NCBI GenBank assembly: GCA_016928755.1
Contig: JAFGKB010000191.1
Location: 1 to 8,510 of the forward strand
Direction of reading: 5' to 3'
From: Anaerolineae bacterium
GTDB lineage: Bacteria > Chloroflexota > Anaerolineae > B4-G1 > SLSP01
Length of the DNA stretch: 8,510 nucleotides
Part shown: piece after piece, positions 6,475-8,510 of the stretch
Layout of the letters: each line of letters begins with the position of its first letter
Numbering within the stretch: position 1 is the first letter of the stretch
The notes under the pieces: generated by a model
What the model was told of the DNA's origin: nothing
The model's database searches: none
What the model saw: the letters and a program-made list of their open reading frames with translations, nothing else
Made by a program: the position numbers and the translations under genes

Positions 6475-8218
6475 AACAGCTCAAGCGCGTATAGTGGAAC
6501 AGCTAAAATTTCTTTATGGAGAATCTACAGCCTTACAGATTTGGCCTGAACTACAAGGTCGTCTAGCGGCATTCACGGCACGTAATCCGCAGCTTCTGCA
6601 AGGTGTGCCCGACCCGGCTAATCGTCTTACCGAACGTGATGTCGTCTTGATTACCTATGGTGACCAGGTTCGTGAGCCGGGAAAGCCACCTTTACAATCG
6701 TTATTTGAAGTGTTGGGCAGTACGGTGTCCAATGTCATAACAACTGTCCATATCTTGCCATTCTTTCCGTATTCGTCCGATGATGGCTTCTCAGTTATCG
6801 ACTATCTTGCCGTCAATCCTGAACTTGGAAGTTGGGAGCATATCCGCAATTTTCGGCAGGGCTTCAAATTGATGTTCGATTGTGTGATTAACCACATTTC
6901 ATCCCAAAGCGCTTGGTTCAAAGCCTTTTTAGCCGGTGACCCAGATTTTGAGAATGCCTTTATTGTTGTCCCACCGGATACTGACTTGTCAGACGTTGTG
7001 CGTCCCCGTGCTCTACCCTTGCTCACACCTGTAGAGACTACGTCGGGTGAGAAGTTGGTGTGGACAACTTTTAGCGCGGACCAGATCGACCTGAACTTCG
7101 CCGATCCCTCTTTATTACTCCGGTTCATTGATGTTTTACTGCGTTATATTGAAGAGGGCGCAGTCATTATCCGTTTGGATGCCATTGCCTATTTATGGAA
7201 GCGGACGGGTACTTCGTGTATTCATTTGGCCGAAACTCACCATGTCGTCAAGCTCTTCCGTGCCATTTTAGATAGGGTTGCACCGGCTGTTATGTTGATT
7301 ACGGAGACCAATGTCCCCCATCAAGAGAATATTTCCTATTTTGGAAGTGGTACAGATGAGGCCCAGATGGTCTACCAGTTCTCACTCCCGCCGTTGGTAT
7401 TCCATGCCATTGTAAGCGGTAACGCTACTTATCTGAGCCGTTGGGCGGCGGATTTAGATGTGCCTACCGCGCAGACAACCTTCTATAATTTCCTGGCCTC
7501 CCATGATGGCATTGGCGTACGTCCTGTTGAAGGTATCTTGCCGCCAGCCGAAGTGGAACGGCTGATTGAGCAAACAACAGCGCATAAGGGCCATATCTCA
7601 TATAAAACCAACTCTGACGGTTCTAAAAGTGCCTATGAGCTTAACATCTCATATTTTAACGCCCTTGTGTTCCCTGATAGCAGCAGTAGCCTTATTGAGG
7701 AACAGGTAAACCGTTTCATGGTCTCCCAGGCCATTATGCTGAGCTTGAAAGGCGTTCCGGCTATTTATATTCACAGTCTCTTTGGCTCTCAAAACTACTA
7801 TGCCGGGGTGACCCAAACCGGTCGTTATCGTTCCATCAACCGGGAGAAGTTTGACCGGGCTGCATTGGAAGCAGAACTGGCCGATCCTAACTCACTGCGT
7901 GCCCGCATTTTCAGTGCCTATTATCATCTCTTGGCAGAACGCCGCCAACATCTGGCTTTCCACCCTAATAGTCCCCAAGAGATTCTCGATCTTCATCCGG
8001 CACTCTTCATTGTGAAACGGGTCTCCCTGGACGGAAAAGAGACTATTATCTGTGTGCACAATGTATCGGATGCGTCTCAAGCGGTTCGACTTGGTGCCTT
8101 GCCGGCAAACGCAGCGGTTATGCATGATGTGTTGGCTAAGATCTCTTACCCGGTCAGCGAGGGACAACTTACCCTTGAAGTTCAACCCTACCAGGTTCTA
8201 TGGCTTATAGCCGAGTAA
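6467..8218 (+). CDS. GH13_18 phosphorylase, probable glucosylglycerate phosphorylase (YcjM-like)
   Basis: Retaining alpha-glucoside phosphorylase, expected to convert 2-O-alpha-glucosylglycerate plus phosphate into glucose 1-phosphate and glycerate in the cytosol. It has 583 residues; sucrose phosphorylases are nearer 490-500 and E. coli YcjM about 560. The alpha-amylase barrel (about 55-500) carries region I D138-CVIN-H143, nucleophile D238 in IIRLDAIAYLWK, acid/base E280 in LITETNVPH, and transition-state stabiliser D347 in FLASHDGIG; a small beta domain ends the protein. Blocks shared with YcjM from memory are SSDDGFSVIDY, RPRALPLLTP (179-188), GTSCIHL, MVYQFSLPPLVFHA and the NSDGSKSAYELN loop (382-393). 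They favour glucosylglycerate phosphorylase over true sucrose phosphorylase; sucrose-6-phosphate phosphorylase is the main alternative. Like E. coli ycjM, it sits with a CUT1 transporter. All catalytic residues are intact. It is the last gene before the repeat island. Confidence 0.9.
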   Translation: MCETAQARIVEQLKFLYGESTALQIWPELQGRLAAFTARNPQLLQGVPDPANRLTERDVVLITYGDQVREPGKPPLQSLFEVLGSTVSNVITTVHILPFFPYSSDDGFSVIDYLAVNPELGSWEHIRNFRQGFKLMFDCVINHISSQSAWFKAFLAGDPDFENAFIVVPPDTDLSDVVRPRALPLLTPVETTSGEKLVWTTFSADQIDLNFADPSLLLRFIDVLLRYIEEGAVIIRLDAIAYLWKRTGTSCIHLAETHHVVKLFRAILDRVAPAVMLITETNVPHQENISYFGSGTDEAQMVYQFSLPPLVFHAIVSGNATYLSRWAADLDVPTAQTTFYNFLASHDGIGVRPVEGILPPAEVERLIEQTTAHKGHISYKTNSDGSKSAYELNISYFNALVFPDSSSSLIEEQVNRFMVSQAIMLSLKGVPAIYIHSLFGSQNYYAGVTQTGRYRSINREKFDRAALEAELADPNSLRARIFSAYYHLLAERRQHLAFHPNSPQEILDLHPALFIVKRVSLDGKETIICVHNVSDASQAVRLGALPANAAVMHDVLAKISYPVSEGQLTLEVQPYQVLWLIAE

Positions 8219-8279
8219 CAGCCGCAAGACACGGTTCTGTGCCGCAAGAAAGTCTCGACTGCATATGGGCTAACAAACC

Positions 8280-8307
8280 CGTCATCCTGAGCGAAGCGAA
8301 GGATCTA
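8280..8307. repeat. GTCATCCTGAG-type palindromic repeat, copy 1
   Basis: ATCCT (8284-8288) pairs with AGGAT (8300-8304) around an 11-base loop that contains GCGAAGCGA. This is a small REP-like palindrome. From memory, close variants (GTCATCCTGAGCGAAGCG and similar) are abundant between genes in many environmental bacteria, including Chloroflexota and Bacteroidota. They are of uncertain function. Confidence 0.65.
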
Positions 8308-8310
8308 TCC

Positions 8311-8348
8311 CACAGAGCTACGCAGAGGAGGCACAGAGTTACACTGAG
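8311..8348. repeat. CACAGAG array with about 10-bp period
   Basis: Four related 7-mers follow one another: CACAGAG (8311-8317), CGCAGAG (8321-8327), CACAGAG (8332-8338) and CACTGAG (8342-8348). Start-to-start distances are 10, 11 and 10 bp, about one helical turn. From memory this resembles a widespread intergenic CACAGAG-rich repeat family. It has no coding potential. Confidence 0.6.
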
Positions 8349-8399
8349 ATTTTTCTTGAGTTATTAACACCGTTTCGATTGCATACAACACAACAAACT

Positions 8400-8442
8400 C
8401 GTCATCCTGAGTAACGACCATAAGAGAAATGGTTCAGCTCAG
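8400..8442. repeat. GTCATCCTGAG-type repeat, copy 2 (left half with a different hairpin)
   Basis: The first 12 bases (CGTCATCCTGAG) match copy 1, but the right half diverges. In its place lies a compound hairpin: CTGAG (8407-8411) with CTCAG (8438-8442), and inside it ACCAT (8417-8421) with ATGGT (8429-8433) around AAGAGAA. It may be a disrupted or rearranged member of the family. Confidence 0.45.
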
Positions 8443-8469
8443 AAAGAAAGTCGAGATATTTCGCCATCC

Positions 8470-8498
8470 GTCATGCCGAGCGCAGCCGAGGCATCTAG
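8470..8498. repeat. GTCATGCCGAG-type palindromic repeat, copy 3
   Basis: This is the same frame as copy 1 (GTCAT ... ATCTA), but the stem is ATGCC with GGCAT instead of ATCCT with AGGAT, around a 12-base loop containing GCGCAGCC. Both arms have changed together, so pairing is kept. It matches the second common variant of this environmental repeat family (memory-based). Confidence 0.65.
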
Positions 8499-8510
8499 AC
8501 CTTGCGGCAG

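Larger units (their letters stand above)
8219..8510. repeat. Non-coding composite repeat island
   Basis: No credible gene lies in this 292-bp end region, and no transposase is visible. It is built from several repeat families packed together: three GTCAT-type palindromic units, a duplicated block offset by 120 bp, a CACAGAG array, a 9-bp direct repeat AAGAAAGTC (8246-8254 and 8444-8452), and GCCGCAAG boxes that recur inverted at the right end. The region follows the operon's last stop codon directly. No clear intrinsic terminator with a T-run was found, but one or more of the palindromes could end or stabilise the transcript. Confidence 0.7.

Noticed and set aside
8230..8241. CAC-GGTTCT-GTG hairpin after the phosphorylase stop as a terminator
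   Set aside because: The stem is only 3 bp and no T-run follows.
8219..8510. CRISPR array
   Set aside because: The repeats differ in sequence and spacing and do not alternate with spacers of uniform length.

Overview
The window is a 5'-truncated carbohydrate transport and utilisation operon on the + strand, followed by a non-coding island of repeats. All five genes run in the same direction. No gene on the - strand is supported, and I found no tRNA, rRNA, CRISPR array or transposase. Base composition is moderate, and the protein families are typical of bacteria. A Chloroflexota or similar environmental lineage is plausible, because the GTCATCCTGAG / GTCATGCCGAG palindromes at the right end are, from memory, common in such genomes. 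That placement is a low-confidence inference.

Layout: (1) 1-531, the C-terminal two thirds of a CUT1-type sugar ABC permease. (2) 563-1651, its MalK/UgpC-type ATPase. (3) 1681-4884, a large cytosolic GH38 alpha-mannosidase of the Ams1 (vacuolar) type. (4) 4885-5050, a 166-bp gap with two candidate stem-loops. (5) 5051-6409, a GT4 retaining glycosyltransferase with an EX7E motif. (6) 6467-8218, a GH13_18 phosphorylase most like E. coli YcjM, i.e. glucosylglycerate phosphorylase. (7) 8219-8510, no gene, but dense repeats: covarying small palindromes, a 120-bp-offset duplication, a CACAGAG array with about 10-bp period, and inverted GCCGCAAG boxes near the ends.

How the genes may work together (inference): the ABC system imports a short alpha-linked glycoside. 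GH38 removes terminal alpha-mannose in the cytosol. The GH13_18 enzyme phosphorolyses a glucoside such as 2-O-alpha-glucosylglycerate to glucose 1-phosphate plus glycerate. The GT4 is adjacent to the phosphorylase and resembles, from memory, mannosylglucosylglycerate synthase-type enzymes; it may add or, in reverse, remove the mannosyl unit. The combination therefore suggests a mannosylglucosylglycerate / glucosylglycerate (compatible-solute) system in which a GH38 replaces the GH63 hydrolase known for this solute. This is the most interesting hypothesis here, and the sequence alone does not prove it.
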